Shown here: in pieces, positions 5,871-7,193 of the stretch | How positions within the stretch are numbered: the stretch's first letter is position 1 | Layout: each line of letters begins with the position of its first letter | Assembly: GCA_016788945.1 (NCBI GenBank) | Contig: JAEUSA010000061.1 | Coordinates: forward strand, 1-7,193 | Length of the DNA stretch: 7,193 nucleotides | From: Leptospiraceae bacterium | GTDB taxonomy: Bacteria > Spirochaetota > Leptospiria > Turneriellales > Turneriellaceae | Reading direction: 5' to 3' | Notes under the pieces: generated by a model | The model's input: the letters and a program-made list of their open reading frames with translations, nothing else | Databases searched by the model: none | What the model was told of the DNA's origin: nothing | Program-made: the position numbers and the translations under genes

Positions 5871-7193
5871 GCACGGCCGCTGCGCAGTATAACGTTGAGC
5901 ATACGTTCGGTAGCGCGAATCGCCGCATTCACCTGATCGGGGTCGACACCGCGCGTGATCAGGTTACGGCTGGTTTGGTCCATGAGTCCGAGCTCGCCCG
6001 AAAAAGCACCCACGTCGTTCAACTGCTTGTCGGCACGGTGGGCGTCGGGTTTTGCCGCGGTTTTCCAGGTAATCTTGCACTCGACGAGCGCCGAAGTCTG
6101 ACCACCGGGTGGAATGCGGACCTCGTAGTCGATCAACGGCGGTAAAGTAATCTTATTGCTGCGCGCCCAGTCAGACAGTGCGACCATAAATGCATCGTAC
6201 CCACCCTCGCCCTGCCCCGAATGCTGCGAGACTTTGCCTCTGTAGTCAATCGACAGCGAACACATCGGTTTGACATGAAGCCCCGAAGTGACGGTAACCT
6301 GACTAACGCTCACGATTTTCTCTTCGGGCTTCTTCAACACTTCACCGATGATAAAAGGCAGATCGTCGAGCGTGACCTGTTTTTTCTGATCGCCTAATTC
6401 AATGATGCGCGCAAGCACTTGCGCGCGCTCCTCATCGGAAAGCGAAATACCGAGTTCTTTTAGGTTCTGGTCGACCGACGCTTTACCCGCCAGTTTGCCG
6501 AGCGCATAACGGCGGTCGCGGCCAAAGCGCGACGGCAGAAGCCGACTCTCGTATAAGCCACCTTTCTTATCGCCATCGGCGTGAATACCCGCGGTCTGCG
6601 TGAACACATCTTCACCGACGATCGGCGCATTGGCGGCGAGACGTTTACCCGAAAACGTTTCAACCGTGCGCGAAAGGTTGAAGAGACTTTTTTCGTTCAC
6701 CGTTGTCTTGAGCTGCAAATGATCGTGAATACCGGCGACCACCTCAGCGAGCGACGCATTTCCCGTGCGTTCGCCGAGGCAATTAACCGTCGTGTGAACG
6801 CCGTGCGCACCCGCACGAATGGCTTCGAGTACGTTGACTGTACCGAGACCATAGTCATTATGAGGATGAAAATCGAAATGCTGTCCGGGATAGCGCGAGG
6901 TGATTTCGCTGATCGCGTGAAAAACCTGTGTCGGGTACAAAACACCGAGGGTGTCGGGCAGCATAATGCGGCCGACATTTTGTTTCACCAGAAAATCCAG
7001 AAAGAGGTACATGTATGCGCGCGAATGCAGATAACCATTTGACCAGTCTTCGAGATAGATGTTCACGCGCCTTCCGTGTTTATCTGCATACTCGATCGTG
7101 CGCGCAATATCGGCAAAATGTTCTTCCGGTGACTTCTTGAGCTGCCGCGTCAGGTGATTCAGGCTGCCCTTAGTGAGCATATTGAGCGTCATT
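5867..7193 (-). CDS. LeuA/citramalate-synthase-like acyltransferase, 5'-partial
   Basis: Member of the DRE-TIM metallolyase family (2-isopropylmalate, citramalate and homocitrate synthases), which condense acetyl-CoA with a 2-oxo acid. At least 441 residues are visible. The barrel part shows VNIYLEDWSNG (43-53), LPDTLG (78-83), the metal-binding HPHND (109-113), and GERTGNA (140-146) with the third metal ligand Asn145. FTQTAGIHADGDKKG (197-211) leads into the linker. A C-terminal regulatory (LeuA dimer) domain occupies about 290-380, with SGLHVKPMCSLSIDYRG, and is followed by a tail to 441. The usual N-terminal strand with D-T-T-L-R-D-G is absent, so the start is beyond the right edge; the Met at 7192 is internal. 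The exact substrate cannot be read from sequence. I recall close relatives in Leptospira and Bacteroidetes (LeuA2-type), distinct from classical LeuA. It overlaps nadK by 4 bases. Confidence 0.88.
   Translation of the reverse strand, partial: MTLNMLTKGSLNHLTRQLKKSPEEHFADIARTIEYADKHGRRVNIYLEDWSNGYLHSRAYMYLFLDFLVKQNVGRIMLPDTLGVLYPTQVFHAISEITSRYPGQHFDFHPHNDYGLGTVNVLEAIRAGAHGVHTTVNCLGERTGNASLAEVVAGIHDHLQLKTTVNEKSLFNLSRTVETFSGKRLAANAPIVGEDVFTQTAGIHADGDKKGGLYESRLLPSRFGRDRRYALGKLAGKASVDQNLKELGISLSDEERAQVLARIIELGDQKKQVTLDDLPFIIGEVLKKPEEKIVSVSQVTVTSGLHVKPMCSLSIDYRGKVSQHSGQGEGGYDAFMVALSDWARSNKITLPPLIDYEVRIPPGGQTSALVECKITWKTAAKPDAHRADKQLNDVGAFSGELGLMDQTSRNLITRGVDPDQVNAAIRATERMLNVILRSGRA

Noticed and set aside
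6581..7042. Plus-strand open frame of 153 codons opposite the LeuA-like gene
   Set aside because: Shadow frame; the minus-strand frame carries all the conserved metal-binding motifs.
7190..7192. Met codon at the right edge as the start of the LeuA-like gene
   Set aside because: The conserved first strand of the barrel with the D-T-T-L-R-D-G motif would be missing, so the gene must continue beyond the window.

Overview
The window reads as ordinary, very compact bacterial chromosome of moderately high GC. Nine protein genes fill almost all of it; no tRNA, rRNA, mobile element, CRISPR array or long non-coding stretch was seen. The gene content (M50-like protein, trpS, scpA, scpB, pheA; a LeuA-like acyltransferase of the type I recall from Leptospira and Bacteroidetes) and the base composition suggest a spirochaete of the Leptospirales, perhaps Turneriella- or Leptonema-like. 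That is an inference from remembered families, not a database match.

Positions 1-4930, plus strand, form one probable operon: rsmE (its start is left of the window), thiS, a degenerate site-2-protease-like membrane protein, trpS, scpA, scpB and pheA. Five of the six junctions are 4-base ATGA/GTGA stop-start overlaps and the sixth is a 3-base gap, so translational coupling is likely throughout. The products are unrelated: 16S rRNA methylation, a sulfur carrier for thiamin synthesis, a membrane protein, tryptophan tRNA charging, chromosome segregation and phenylalanine synthesis.

Positions 4947-7193, minus strand, hold a second unit converging on the first: a LeuA/citramalate-synthase-like enzyme (its N-terminus is right of the window) followed by a divergent NAD kinase, joined by another ATGA overlap. 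The two units end only 16 bases apart, with a short GC hairpin inside the last codons of the kinase gene. No promoter was identified: the upstream ends of both units lie outside the window.

No wholly new system is evident. The points most worth a second look are the M50-family protein that appears to have lost its metal-binding HExxH motif, a four-cysteine motif in TrpRS matching the [4Fe-4S] site known from Thermotoga TrpRS, the LeuA-like/NAD kinase pair, and a ThiS with no thiamin genes nearby.
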